64,000 nucleotides of DNA from Streptomyces sp. YPW6. Its GTDB lineage: Bacteria > Actinomycetota > Actinomycetes > Streptomycetales > Streptomycetaceae. The position numbers and the translations under genes are program-made. The notes beneath the pieces were generated by a model. That model did not search any database and had not been told where the DNA came from. It saw only the letters and a program-made list of their open reading frames with translations. Below are positions 25,290 through 34,077 of the stretch, piece by piece (position 1 is the stretch's first letter; each line of letters starts with the position of its first letter). The DNA is taken from NCBI RefSeq assembly GCF_018866325.1, contig NZ_CP076457.1, positions 4,437,001 through 4,501,000 of the forward strand, in the 5' to 3' direction.

Positions 25290-26405
25290 GTGAGCACAGG
25301 GACCACGGCGGTCTGGGGCCGGGCCGAGCAGCAGGACTTCCGCAGCCGGGTCCGCGGGGCTCTGCTCGGCGGGGCCGTCGGGGACGCGCTCGGTGCCGGG
25401 GTCAGCGGCCTCGTGCTGGAGGAGATCCGCTCCGCCCACGGGGCCGAAGGGGTCGTCGACTACGTCCCCGCGCACGGCAGACGCGGTGCCGTCACCGCGC
25501 TCACCCAGCTCACCCTGTTCACCGTCGACGGCCTGATCCGCGCCCAGGTCCGCCGCGACACCGGCGCCTGGCACCCGCCCACCGACGTGCACCGGGCCCA
25601 TCTGCGCTGGGCCGCCACCCAGCACGACTGGGGGCCCGACGAACGGCGCGCGGACAACGGGTGGCTGGCCGCCGAGGAGTGGCTCTACGCCCGCCGCGAT
25701 CCCGCCCGGGAATGCCTGGCCGGGTTCGGCGACACCGTCATGGGCACCCTCGACCGGCCCAAGAACCCCGCCGCCCGGGACGCGGGCGCGCTCACCCGGT
25801 CCGCGCCCTTCGGGCTCCTCGTCGGCTGGGAGCCGGGGCTCGTGCTCCAGCTCGCCGTCGAGTGCGCGGCCCAGTCCCACGGCCATCCCGCCGCCCAGCT
25901 GTCCGCCGGAGCCTTCGCCGTACTGGTGCACGGCCTGGCGCGCGGCGAGAGCCTGGACGGTGCCGTCCAGAACACGCTGGCCCTCCTCGCCGGACGTCCG
26001 GGCCACGAGCCGGTGACCGAGGCCCTGCGTCAGGCTCTCGGCTCGGTGCGCCAGGGGATTCCGGGGCCGGCCCTGATCGAGGCGCTGGGCTCGGGCGACG
26101 CCGCGGAGGAGGTCCTCGCGGTGGCCGTGTACTGCGCGCTCGTCAGCGAGGACATCCGGCACGGGCTGCGGCTCGCGGTGAACCACAGCGGGCCCTCCCG
26201 CGCCACGGCGTCGGTCTGCGGGGCGCTGCTGGGCGCCCTGCACGGGGAGACCGCGCTGCCGCCGGCCTGGCTCGCGGAGCTGGAGGGGCGGGCCACTCTC
26301 CTCGAACTGGCCGACGACTTCGCGATGGAGATGACGCAGGGCCCCGCTCTGCACAGCCCGGCCGCCGTCGCCCCGGGGTGGCTGGCCCGCTACCCGCGCG
26401 GCTGA
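25290..26405 (+). CDS. ADP-ribosylglycohydrolase-family protein with lost metal site (probable pseudoenzyme)
   Basis: The 371-residue product (GTG 25290, GGGGAGG upstream) clearly has the DraG fold: RVRGALLGGAVGDALGAG at residues about 19-36, LTLFTVDGLIRAQVRRDTG, the RSAPFGLLVGWEPG block and the C-terminal LLGALHGETALPPAWLAELEGRA. Active members bind two metal ions through a TDDT motif and a GDSDST motif. Here these read T69-A-L-T72 and G301-P-S-R-A-T306, so every metal-binding Asp is gone while flanking residues are kept. Removal of ADP-ribose from proteins is therefore unlikely; a binding or regulatory role is inferred. It is cytosolic. It is followed by a 325-bp space that holds a heptamer repeat. 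Confidence 0.85.
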   Translation: MSTGTTAVWGRAEQQDFRSRVRGALLGGAVGDALGAGVSGLVLEEIRSAHGAEGVVDYVPAHGRRGAVTALTQLTLFTVDGLIRAQVRRDTGAWHPPTDVHRAHLRWAATQHDWGPDERRADNGWLAAEEWLYARRDPARECLAGFGDTVMGTLDRPKNPAARDAGALTRSAPFGLLVGWEPGLVLQLAVECAAQSHGHPAAQLSAGAFAVLVHGLARGESLDGAVQNTLALLAGRPGHEPVTEALRQALGSVRQGIPGPALIEALGSGDAAEEVLAVAVYCALVSEDIRHGLRLAVNHSGPSRATASVCGALLGALHGETALPPAWLAELEGRATLLELADDFAMEMTQGPALHSPAAVAPGWLARYPRG

Positions 26406-26479
26406 GACCATCGGGCAGCGGACCGGGACCGGGACCTGCGCCACCACCGCGGCCGTATCAGCCGCGCCGCTGAGACGAT

Positions 26480-26549
26480 CAGCCGTCAGCCGTCAGCCGT
26501 CAGCCGTCAGCCGTCAGCCGTCAGCCGTCAGCCATCAGCCATCGGCCAT
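26480..26549. repeat. Heptanucleotide tandem repeat (VNTR)
   Basis: Seven perfect copies of CAGCCGT are followed by two CAGCCAT and one CGGCCAT. The array is intergenic, in the 325-bp space between the DraG-family gene (stop 26405) and the SDR gene (stop 26731, opposite strand). Apart from GC-rich sequence, I see nothing else in that space. Confidence 0.95.
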
Positions 26550-26730
26550 CGGCGAGCGGACCGGGACCGGCGCCACCGCCCCGGACGGCCCGTTGTCCGC
26601 GCGGCTGGTACGGCCGGGGCGGCTGGGGCCCGCACGGCGGGGGCGGTACGGACCCCGGGTACCGGAGTGGTGCCCCGCTCTCGGCAGTCCGGTCGACCGG
26701 CGTCGCGGGCCGGCCGCGGGTACGGCTCCG

Positions 26731-27513
26731 TCAGCGCATCAGCTCGCCCGCGTTGACCAGCAGCGACTGGCCGGTGATCGCCCGCGCCCGGTCGGAGGCC
26801 AGGAAGGCGACGGCCTCCGCCACGTCCCCGTCCGTGGCCAGCTCGGGCAGCGCCATCCGCTCGGTGAGCCGGGCCAGCACCGCGGACTCCGGTACGCCCT
26901 CGGAGTCCGCGGTGAACTGCACGTACGCCTGCACCGGCGGCCCCCACATCCAGCCCGGCAGCACCGTGTTGACCCGGATCCGGTCGGGCCCCAGCTCCCG
27001 CGCCAGCGAGTACATCGCCGAGGTGAGCGCCCCCTTGGACGCCGCGTACGCCGCCTGCCGCACCTCGGAGGGCGCGGCCACCGCGGACTGCGTGCCGATC
27101 ACCACCACCGAGCCGCCCCGCTCCTTGAGCGCGGGCAGGCAGGCCCGGGTCATCCGGAGCGTCCCCAGGAGGTTCACGTCGATGACCGACTGCCAGGTGG
27201 TGAAGTCCGCGTCCTGGAGCCCGCCGAAGCAGCTGTCCCAGGCGGCGACATGCACCACCGCGTCGATTCTCCCGAACCGCTCCAGCGCCAGCGCGGCCAG
27301 CGCCTCGCACTGCGCCTCGTCGGTGATGTCGGTGGGCAGGAAGGCCGTGCGGCCGCCTTCCGGGTCGATCCCGGTGGCCGACCTGGCCAGATTCTCCGCC
27401 GTACGCGCGCCGAGCACCGCGCGTCCGCCGTCGCGGACGACGGTCTCCGCGACCCGGTGCCCGAGCCCCGGTCCGACGCCCGAGACGATGACGGTCTTCC
27501 CCGTGAGCGACAT
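26731..27513 (-). CDS. Short-chain dehydrogenase/reductase (SDR)
   Basis: The product, 260 residues, starts MSLTGKTVIVSGVGPGLGHRVAE after GGGAGG. The Rossmann motif GVGPGLG binds NAD(P). The catalytic residues are the Ser in VVIGTQSAVAA and the Y-x3-K in YAASKGALTSAM; the NVLLGT-type position reads DVNLLGTL. The C-terminal end (FLASDRARAITGQSLLVNAGELMR) is standard for classical SDRs. It is a cytosolic oxidoreductase of unknown alcohol or ketone. It is divergent from an unknown gene, and the 85-bp region between them carries a 17-bp palindrome, so joint control by a TetR-type repressor is likely. Confidence 0.9.
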   Translation of the reverse strand: MSLTGKTVIVSGVGPGLGHRVAETVVRDGGRAVLGARTAENLARSATGIDPEGGRTAFLPTDITDEAQCEALAALALERFGRIDAVVHVAAWDSCFGGLQDADFTTWQSVIDVNLLGTLRMTRACLPALKERGGSVVVIGTQSAVAAPSEVRQAAYAASKGALTSAMYSLARELGPDRIRVNTVLPGWMWGPPVQAYVQFTADSEGVPESAVLARLTERMALPELATDGDVAEAVAFLASDRARAITGQSLLVNAGELMR

Positions 27514-27539
27514 CGGCGCCTCCCGGCTCTGGCAGTTGA

Positions 27540-27556
27540 CCTGACGGTCCGTCAGG
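27540..27556. promoter_or_regulatory. TGACGG-type palindromic operator between divergent genes
   Basis: CCTGACGGTCCGTCAGG is a perfect palindrome around a central T. It resembles operators of TetR-family regulators that control lipid and aromatic degradation genes. It lies 27 bp from the SDR start and 43 bp from the ATG at 27599. No TetR gene is in the neighbourhood, so the regulator would act in trans. Confidence 0.75.
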
Positions 27557-27598
27557 GTAGAGGTGACCGGGATCCGATGGAAGGGGAGGGGAGGCCCG

Positions 27599-28465
27599 AT
27601 GAGCGACGACGCCGGAACGGGAGGCGGGCCCGCCGGAACGGGCAGCGAGCGGTACGCGGAGCTGGCGGGGACGGGGCCGTACGGGGTCCGCCCCGGGCAC
27701 GCGCTGATCACCCTGGTCGAACCGCATCCGGGGCATGAGTACGCCTACAACCGCTGGTACGAGGACGACCACTACTACGCGGGTGCGACGGCCATGCCGT
27801 GGATCTTCGCGGGACGCCGCTGGGTCGCCACCAAGGACCTCCAGGAGCTGCGCTACCCGGAGAAGTCGGCGGTCGCCCGGCCGGTGGGCGCGGGGTGCTA
27901 TCTGTCGACGTACTGGGTGACCGAGGGGCGCTACGACGACCACATGAAGTGGACCGTCGCGATCAACCGGCGGCTGAACCGGGACGGCCGGGTCTACCAG
28001 GACCGGACCCACGTCTTCACGGCGTTCCAGGACCACGAGGCCACCGTCTACCGCGACGGGGCCGCCGGCCCCCGGGACTTCCACGCCCTCGACCACCCGT
28101 ACGCGGGCCTCGTCCTCCAGGTCGTCGACACCGATGGGCCCGAACAGCGGGCGGAGTTGCTGGAGTGGCTGCGTTCGCGCCATCTCCCGAAGCGGCTGAA
28201 GGGGTCGCCCGCGGCGATGGTCACCGTGTTCCGGCCGACGCCGCTGCCGGGCGACCGGATGACGTATGTGAAGCAGGTCGAGGGGGTCGACACCCGGCTG
28301 ACGCTGCTGTGGTTCCTCCAGGAGGACCCGGGGAGCTGCTGGGCGGAGCACTTCACCGGCCTCGACGCCGCGCTCGCGGAGGCCGGCCAGGGGCGGGTCG
28401 AGCTGGTCGCCCCGTTCGTGCCGACCGTGCCGGGGACGGACCGCTACGTCGACCGGCTGCGGTGA
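27599..28465 (+). CDS. Uncharacterised protein, possible ferredoxin-like alpha/beta barrel (EthD-like)
   Basis: The product is 288 residues from ATG 27599 (GGGGAGG upstream). It has two similar halves: VRPGHALITLVEPHPGHEYAYNRWYEDDHYYAG and later YAGLVLQVVDTDGPEQRAELLEWLRSRHLP. Each resembles the dimeric alpha/beta-barrel unit of EthD or related proteins, in which a strand is followed by W-Y-x2-x-H. Aromatic and His residues (WYEDDHYY, HFTGLD) could line a pocket. There is no signal peptide. Divergence from the SDR across a shared operator suggests that both act on the same small molecule. The family assignment is by pattern only. Confidence 0.7.
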   Translation: MSDDAGTGGGPAGTGSERYAELAGTGPYGVRPGHALITLVEPHPGHEYAYNRWYEDDHYYAGATAMPWIFAGRRWVATKDLQELRYPEKSAVARPVGAGCYLSTYWVTEGRYDDHMKWTVAINRRLNRDGRVYQDRTHVFTAFQDHEATVYRDGAAGPRDFHALDHPYAGLVLQVVDTDGPEQRAELLEWLRSRHLPKRLKGSPAAMVTVFRPTPLPGDRMTYVKQVEGVDTRLTLLWFLQEDPGSCWAEHFTGLDAALAEAGQGRVELVAPFVPTVPGTDRYVDRLR

Positions 28466-28534
28466 CGCCGGATCGTCCGGACCATGCCGAGCCCCCTCGG
28501 CCAGGACGGCGAACCGGTCGAGAGGGCTCCATCA

Positions 28535-28561
28535 GGTGGTGCGGGTGGTGCGGGTGGTGCG
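28535..28561. repeat. GGTGGTGCG triplicate
   Basis: Three direct 9-bp copies lie in the 137-bp space between convergent genes, with a fourth partial copy at about 28569. No terminator is obvious in the space. Confidence 0.8.
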
Positions 28562-28602
28562 ATAGCGCGGTGGTGCGGCGATACGGGAACGGTGTCGGCT
28601 GA

Positions 28603-28809
28603 TCAGGCGTTGATCGAGCCCGTGGCGACATCGCGCACGAACGCGTTCCACGCACCGGGGACGAAGGTGAGCGAGGGGCCCTCGGGGGCCTTCGAGTCAC
28701 GCACGGCGATGGACAGCGCCACCGGGGACTTGACCTCGACGCACGCGCCGTTGCCCCCGGAGTACGACGACTTCGTCCACTGGTCCGTAGCACCCTGAAG
28801 AATTGCCAT
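28603..28809 (-). CDS. DUF397 domain protein
   Basis: This 68-residue protein starts MAILQGATDQWTKSSYSGGNGACVEV at ATG 28809, with CCGGAG at five-base spacing; a GTG two codons upstream overlaps that site and is less likely. The motifs WTKSSYSGGNGACVEV and IAVRDSKAPEGPSL are diagnostic of DUF397. It is 187 bp downstream of an Scr1-type regulator on the same strand, its likely partner. It is more distant from its regulator than the overlapping pair at 10 kb. Confidence 0.92.
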   Translation of the reverse strand: MAILQGATDQWTKSSYSGGNGACVEVKSPVALSIAVRDSKAPEGPSLTFVPGAWNAFVRDVATGSINA

Positions 28810-28996
28810 GTTCACTCCGGTTCAGAGAGTTGGGAGTCGCACCAACCTGATTCCGATTGGCGTGATCGACGCTACTCGCCAAGCTCCGTCCATGAGATGG
28901 CCGTTCACTCGACCGGATGGTCTTTCCCTGGAAGGCCTGCTGCTTTGCCTGGGCGGCGGTGTAAAATTCCGCCGCCTCTCGCTCCACTGTCCGGAT

Positions 28997-29854
28997 TCAG
29001 CTGGTGTACGACTTGGCGATCTTGCTGATGAACTCCCGGGTCTGCTCCACGTTCAGCGCCTGCGCCCGCAGGTGCTCGTACATCACGCTGTAGCGCTGCA
29101 CGTCGTTCGCCTTCTCCAGGTAGAGGTCGCTCGTGACGCCCTCGATGTAGACGACGCTGGAGTCGGCGGCGTCCGGGAACTCCAGGATCGCGTACTGGCC
29201 GTTGATGCCCGGGTGCGCGCCCATGTCGAACGGCAGGACCTGCACGGTGACGTGCGGCAGGTGCGACTGCTCGACGAGGTGTTCCAGCTGGTCGATCATC
29301 ACCTGCTTGTCGCCGACCACCCGGCGCAGCGCCGACTCGTCGATCACGGCCCACAGCCGCAGCGGGTTCTCCGGCGCGTTGACCCGGTCCTGCCGGCGCG
29401 ACCGTACGTTGACGCGCTTCTCGATGTCCGACGGCGGGGCCTCGGGCAGCGCGCCGCTGATCAGCGCCTCGGCGTACGCCCGGGTCTGGAGCAGTCCCGG
29501 AACCATCTGGGGCTCGTACACGCGCAGCGACTCCGCGTCGGTCTCCAGGCCGATGTAGACGCTGTACGGGATGTCGCCGAAGGCGTGCCACCAGCCCTGC
29601 TGGCGCGAGTCCTTCGCCATCTGCATCAGCGAGTCGACGATGCGGTGGTCCTCGACCTCGTACACCCCGCAGAGATCACGCACGTCGCGCTGGCTGATGG
29701 AGCGGCGGCCGTTCTCCAGGCGGCTGATCTTCGACTGCGAGACCAGCAGCCGCTCCGCCACTTCCTCGGCCGTCATGCCTTTGAGTTCGCGCAGGCGGCG
29801 CAATTCCTGGCCCAACCTGCGTCGCCTGACAGTGGGATTGACGTTGGACGGCAC
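28997..29854 (-). CDS. Scr1-family helix-turn-helix regulator (DUF5753)
   Basis: This 285-residue protein has an XRE-type DNA-binding domain at residues about 10-65 (LGQELRRLRELKGMTAEEVAERLLVSQSKISRLENGRR) and a DUF5753 sensor domain (VYEPQMVPGLLQTRAYAEALI, RRQDRV, WAVIDESALRRVVG, VTVQVLPFDMGAHPG, VVYIEGVTSDLYLE). Such regulators act in sporulation and antibiotic control in Streptomyces, often with DUF397 partners. It has no overlap with its neighbour. The 298 bp upstream (29855-30152) contain no gene that I can support; the promoter should be there. Confidence 0.92.
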   Translation of the reverse strand: MPSNVNPTVRRRRLGQELRRLRELKGMTAEEVAERLLVSQSKISRLENGRRSISQRDVRDLCGVYEVEDHRIVDSLMQMAKDSRQQGWWHAFGDIPYSVYIGLETDAESLRVYEPQMVPGLLQTRAYAEALISGALPEAPPSDIEKRVNVRSRRQDRVNAPENPLRLWAVIDESALRRVVGDKQVMIDQLEHLVEQSHLPHVTVQVLPFDMGAHPGINGQYAILEFPDAADSSVVYIEGVTSDLYLEKANDVQRYSVMYEHLRAQALNVEQTREFISKIAKSYTS

Positions 29855-30152
29855 GGAAACGGCACCTCCGGCTATGTAGCTGTGCGTATCTACTGCTCAG
29901 CAGATTGCCACCCCTTGCCCCGGCCGCGCTGGGAAATGGCCACACGCGGAGCCCGGGGGCGTGCGCATCGGCGCACGGGGCGGCGCGCACGCGCGCGGGG
30001 CAGCCGGTGATGGTGACTACCGGCTGCCCCGTGCGTGGTGCGGCTCCCGGACCGGGTCCTGTGACGACTGACGACGGTACGGCGGTGTGCTGTTGTTCCA
30101 GGCTGTTCCCCGCTGCCCCCGGCTGTTGCCGTGGTGCACCGGGTCCGTGCGG

Positions 30153-30872
30153 TCAGCTCGCGGCGGTGTGCGCCATGCTCCCGCGACGGGTCTGTGCTTG
30201 CGGCTGCAACGGAACGCCTGCTGCCTGCTGCGAACGGCGTGGCTGGACCGCCACTCCGTTCTGGACGTCCATCACGGCGTGCGCCACGAGTCCGCCCATC
30301 GGGTCGTGCCTGATCAGATCCCGGAGGCGGGAGCGCGACGAGCGCCCCTCGTTCCCGGGATACAGGTGCTTGCCGAGTCCGACCGCGTGGGCCAGCGCGG
30401 CGAGCGCCGCGGTCCGCGGGTCCGGCGGTACGCCGGTGCGGATCGCATTGTCCAGCCGGTTCCTGATGTCCCGGCTGATCGCCGTCTCCGTCGCCTGGTA
30501 GCGCGTCGTCGGCAGCACCCCGCACATCTGGCCCGCCACGGCATGCACCATGCCGCACCGCTCCAGATGCGCGAGATAGATCTGGCGCAGCCCCAGCCGG
30601 GGCCCGCCGATCCAGTGGACCGCCCGGACCGGGCTGCCACGACGGCGCAGCAGCTCCAGTGCGGAGTCCAGAGTCGGATCTCCTGTCGGCCGTGGCATCA
30701 CCACGGCGATACGATCCCCGTCAGGGGCTATCCGTCCTGCCAGAGCCAGCTCCACTAGCTGTGCCCCGGCCAGGCCGAGGTCGAGCGACTGCGGCTGCGC
30801 TGTGGTACCCGTGGCCGGGTCCAGAGCGAGCAACAGAAGCTCCTCCGGGATTGTTCTGCGGCTCCTGCCCAT
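30153..30872 (-). CDS. GPP34 (GOLPH3/VPS74-like) family protein
   Basis: The 239-residue protein begins MGRSRRTIPEELLLLALDPATGTT after GGGGAGG. It shows the GPP34 signature: early ELLLLALD, then LGLAGAQLVELALAGRIAPDGDRIAVV, a helical middle, and VHWIGGPRLGLRQIYLAHLERCGMV. Eukaryotic members bind phosphatidylinositol 4-phosphate; the role of bacterial homologues is unclear. The C-terminal 40 residues (QPRRSQQAAGVPLQPQAQ) are low complexity. It is divergent from the D,D-carboxypeptidase gene, with 192 bp between starts. Confidence 0.88.
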   Translation of the reverse strand: MGRSRRTIPEELLLLALDPATGTTAQPQSLDLGLAGAQLVELALAGRIAPDGDRIAVVMPRPTGDPTLDSALELLRRRGSPVRAVHWIGGPRLGLRQIYLAHLERCGMVHAVAGQMCGVLPTTRYQATETAISRDIRNRLDNAIRTGVPPDPRTAALAALAHAVGLGKHLYPGNEGRSSRSRLRDLIRHDPMGGLVAHAVMDVQNGVAVQPRRSQQAAGVPLQPQAQTRRGSMAHTAAS

Positions 30873-31064
30873 CCATGCCTCCCCGCGTGGATGTCTGACA
30901 GGGTGACCCCTCTCACATTCATCTGTCGAGAGTGCCTGGCCGCTTTGTACGGGAACCAGTAGGTATGTCGTTCTCGTCTAGCACCTCGGCCAGGGGTTCA
31001 CACAGGACACTGGTAGATGGTTCGGACAGCGCGGGGTGGCCCCGCAGCGCATGAGGAGGCATCG

Positions 31065-33773
31065 GTGGCGGGCGAGTCCCCCGACAAAACGGAGCAGCAG
31101 AAGTCGTCGGGGACGGCTCCGGAGGAACGCGACCCGCGCTTCGCCGTCTTCCGTGATCCCGGCGCGGACGCGGACACGGAGGCCGGTGCGGAGGCCCGTA
31201 CGGGCACGGGTGCGGGTGCGGACTCGGAAGCCGTGTCCGACACGGCGACCGCGGTGTTCCGTCCCCGGCTGCCGGAGGACGCTGCCCGGCGGGAGAACGC
31301 TCCCGAGCCCGGGGCCGCGCCCGGGAGTGACGCCGAGCCCGACTCCGGGAGCGCGCCTGTGACGGCCTCCGCGGCCTCCGGCGGCTCTGGCACGCCTTCA
31401 CGGGCCGCGGACGCCGTGAAGGGCCGCACAGAGCCGGACACGGAGGCGCCCGGGGCGGAGGAGAGGGGCGCGGAGACGTCGGCCGATCCGTCGGCCGGTG
31501 CCTCGGCGCCCGTGACCTCCGAGCCCGGTACCTCCGAGCCCGTGACCTCTGCGGTCGGTTCCTCCGCGGTCGGCACTCCTGCGCAGGGTCCGGGGGACGA
31601 GCCCGAGCCTGGGAAGCCTGAGGCCCGGGAGGAGGAGGGGGACGGTCGGCTGCGTGCCGCCGTGGCCGCCTGGGTCGACGCCGCGGCCGAGGACGAACCG
31701 AAGACGGAGACGGAGACGGAGGGGGCGCGGGGCGCGGAGGACGCCGGTAGCGAGCCCGCCACGAAGCCGGAGCCGGGGCCGGGGCCGGAGTCGAAGCCGG
31801 GGTCCGAGGCCGGTTCCGCGTCGGAGCCGGGGGCGAAGGCCGGGCGGCGTGACGCGTCGGAGCCGAAGCCGGAGCCTGGTTCCGGTCCGGAGCCGAAGGC
31901 CGTCGAGGGGCCGAAGGCCGGTGCCGAGCGGGGCAAGACGTCCGCCGCCGAGCGGGACGAGACGTCCTCCGCCGAGCGAGGTAAGGCGTCCGGTACCGCG
32001 CACGGTGAGGCGTCCGACGCCGGAGCCGAGAGCGCACCCGCGTCGGACTCCGACGCCGAGCCGGCTGCCGGCGCCACGTCCGACCTGCGAGGAATCGATC
32101 AGCCCACCGCCGTCTTCACGGCGGTCAAGCCGGCCGACCGGGTCGACCAGGCGACGACCGCGCTGAAGCTCCCGTCCCGCACGGGCAAGCCCGGGGGCAC
32201 GCCGGAGAGCGAGCCCGACGGCAAGCCGGCAGGCACGAGCAAGGGCGGGGCCGGTGCCAAGCCCGAGAGCGAGACCGAGAGCACCAGCACCTTCGTTCCG
32301 CTGCGCTCCGACGACGGACGGACCGCCCCCGCGCCCCGCAAGCCGGAGGCCGGGGCGTCGGCCGGGTCCGCAGCCGGGTCCGGGGCGTCGGCGCGTACTC
32401 CGGAAGCCGGCTCTCCGGCCTCACCGGGGGCCGCCGTGCCGTCATGGGCGAAGGCGGAGCGGACCCGGCAGCAGCCGCTGCCGCCGAAGCCGCCGCTCGA
32501 CCTGCTGGCCGAGCTGACGAACACGCCTCCGCCGCCGGAGACCCCGGTCCGGACCGCCGTGCGACGCGTCAAGATCTGGACCCCGCTGGTGCTCCTCCTG
32601 CTGATCGTCTTTGCGATCGTGCAGGTGATGCGCCCGCTTCCGGAGCCCTCGCTGGAGCTCACGGCGAAGCCGACGTACACCTTCGAGGGCGGCGGGACGG
32701 ACCTGTCCTGGCCGGGCCAGGGGCAGTCGGCCGTGATGGTGGACGGCGTCGGGTCGCTCGGTACCGAGGGCGCGCAGAAGCCGGCCCCGATCGCCAGCGT
32801 CGCGAAGGTCATGACCGCCTACGTGATCCTTCAGGAGCACCCCCTCAAGGGCGACGAGGGAGGCGAGAAGATCACCGTCGACCAGCAGGCGGAGGACGAG
32901 TCCAAGCGGCCCGACGAGTCGACGGCCCCGCTGACCAAGGGACAGGAGCTGACCCAGCGCCAGCTGCTCCAGCTGCTGATGATCCCCTCGGGGAACAACG
33001 CGGCGCGGCTGCTCGCCCGCTGGGACGCCGGTTCCGAGGACAAGTTCATCGACAAGATGAACGACGCGGCCGAGGATCTCGGCATGACGGGGTCGACGTA
33101 CACGGACCCGAGCGGGCTCAAGGAGACCACCGTCTCGACCGCCACCGACCAGCTGAAGCTGGCGCAGGCGGTCATGCGCAACGAGGTCTTCCGGGAGATC
33201 GTGGACATGCCCGAGGTCGAGATCGACGGCATAGACGGAAAGATCTACAACAACAACAACATCCTGCTCCAGCCGGGCGTCAGCGGCATCAAGACCGGGT
33301 CCTCCACCCCGGCGGGCGGCAATCTGCTCTGGTCCGCGAACACCAAGGTCGACGGCAAGCTGCTGTGGATCTACGGGGCGGTGATGGGCCAGCAGGCGGG
33401 GACCGGCCGGGTCTACGACAGCCTGGAGCTCTCCCTCCAGAACAGCCTGAAGCTGATCAAGGACGCGCAGGAGGCACCCACCTCGGCGACGGTGGTGAAG
33501 AAGGGCGATGTCGTCGGGTACGTGGACAACGGATTCGGCGGGCAGGCCCCGGTGGTCGCCACCAAGAACCTCAAGGCGGTCGGCTGGGCCGGTCTGAAGG
33601 TCGAGCTCGAGGTCACGGACAACGGCGAGAGCATCGGCCACGCCGCGAAGGCCGGAACCGAGGTCGGCTCGGTGACCGTGGGCACCGGCACCGGAAAGGT
33701 CACGGCGCCGGTGGTCCTGCAGAGCGATCTGCCCGAGGCGGCCTTCGGCGACAAGCTGACCAGGATCGGCTGA
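31065..33773 (+). CDS. D-alanyl-D-alanine carboxypeptidase (peptidase S11) with a long cytoplasmic tail
   Basis: The start is GTG 31065, preceded at five bases by GAGGAGG; an ATG 16 codons earlier is in frame but lacks such a site. The 902-residue protein has about 500 disordered residues rich in Glu, Ala, Gly, Pro and Ser. A single membrane helix (about 504-526, WTPLVLLLLIVFAIVQVM) and an outer S11 domain follow. Catalytic motifs are S578-V-A-K581, S642-G-N644 and K743-T-G745. It trims the terminal D-Ala from peptidoglycan stems. Short motifs recur in the tail (FAVF, TAVF twice, TTALKLPSR, STFVPLRSDD), which could be kinase or FHA-binding sites; that is inference. The tail DNA is nearly all GC-rich low complexity. 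Confidence 0.9.
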   Translation: MAGESPDKTEQQKSSGTAPEERDPRFAVFRDPGADADTEAGAEARTGTGAGADSEAVSDTATAVFRPRLPEDAARRENAPEPGAAPGSDAEPDSGSAPVTASAASGGSGTPSRAADAVKGRTEPDTEAPGAEERGAETSADPSAGASAPVTSEPGTSEPVTSAVGSSAVGTPAQGPGDEPEPGKPEAREEEGDGRLRAAVAAWVDAAAEDEPKTETETEGARGAEDAGSEPATKPEPGPGPESKPGSEAGSASEPGAKAGRRDASEPKPEPGSGPEPKAVEGPKAGAERGKTSAAERDETSSAERGKASGTAHGEASDAGAESAPASDSDAEPAAGATSDLRGIDQPTAVFTAVKPADRVDQATTALKLPSRTGKPGGTPESEPDGKPAGTSKGGAGAKPESETESTSTFVPLRSDDGRTAPAPRKPEAGASAGSAAGSGASARTPEAGSPASPGAAVPSWAKAERTRQQPLPPKPPLDLLAELTNTPPPPETPVRTAVRRVKIWTPLVLLLLIVFAIVQVMRPLPEPSLELTAKPTYTFEGGGTDLSWPGQGQSAVMVDGVGSLGTEGAQKPAPIASVAKVMTAYVILQEHPLKGDEGGEKITVDQQAEDESKRPDESTAPLTKGQELTQRQLLQLLMIPSGNNAARLLARWDAGSEDKFIDKMNDAAEDLGMTGSTYTDPSGLKETTVSTATDQLKLAQAVMRNEVFREIVDMPEVEIDGIDGKIYNNNNILLQPGVSGIKTGSSTPAGGNLLWSANTKVDGKLLWIYGAVMGQQAGTGRVYDSLELSLQNSLKLIKDAQEAPTSATVVKKGDVVGYVDNGFGGQAPVVATKNLKAVGWAGLKVELEVTDNGESIGHAAKAGTEVGSVTVGTGTGKVTAPVVLQSDLPEAAFGDKLTRIG

Positions 33774-33994
33774 CCGCCGCGGCTCCGGGGCGCCGGGGCG
33801 CCGGGGCAGTGCGCGTCGGGACGCCGGTCGCCGGGACGCCGGTCGCGGGACGGTGGGCGCCGGGTCGACGGGGCTACGGGCCGGTGGCGGTGGGGCCGCC
33901 CCGCCGCCGGTCACCGTCCCGGCGGCGGCCACCGTCCCCGTGCCGCTGATGACGGAGAAGTGTGCCGAAGGTACGTGTTAGCGTCCCCGGACAA

Positions 33995-34022
33995 CTCAAG
34001 GATGCCGGGACGCGTCCTTGAG
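33995..34022. other. Inverted repeat upstream of a membrane protein gene
   Basis: CTCAAGGA (33995-34002) pairs with TCCTTGAG (34015-34022); a second small hairpin, GTACC-AACA-GGTAC, follows at 34026-34039. Both lie in the 304-bp space 33774-34077, 55 and 38 bp before GTG 34078. The rest of the space holds GC-rich direct repeats (CGGGACGCCGGTCG-like, 33817-33850) and no gene. They could be a 5' leader structure or operator. Confidence 0.55.
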
Positions 34023-34077
34023 GACGTACCAACAGGTACGCAGAGGTCGGGGCCGGCGGAGGACGGGGAGAGCCGTA

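Noticed and set aside
26480..26549. CRISPR-like array
   Set aside because: The units are 7 bp in direct tandem without spacers, and no cas genes are present.
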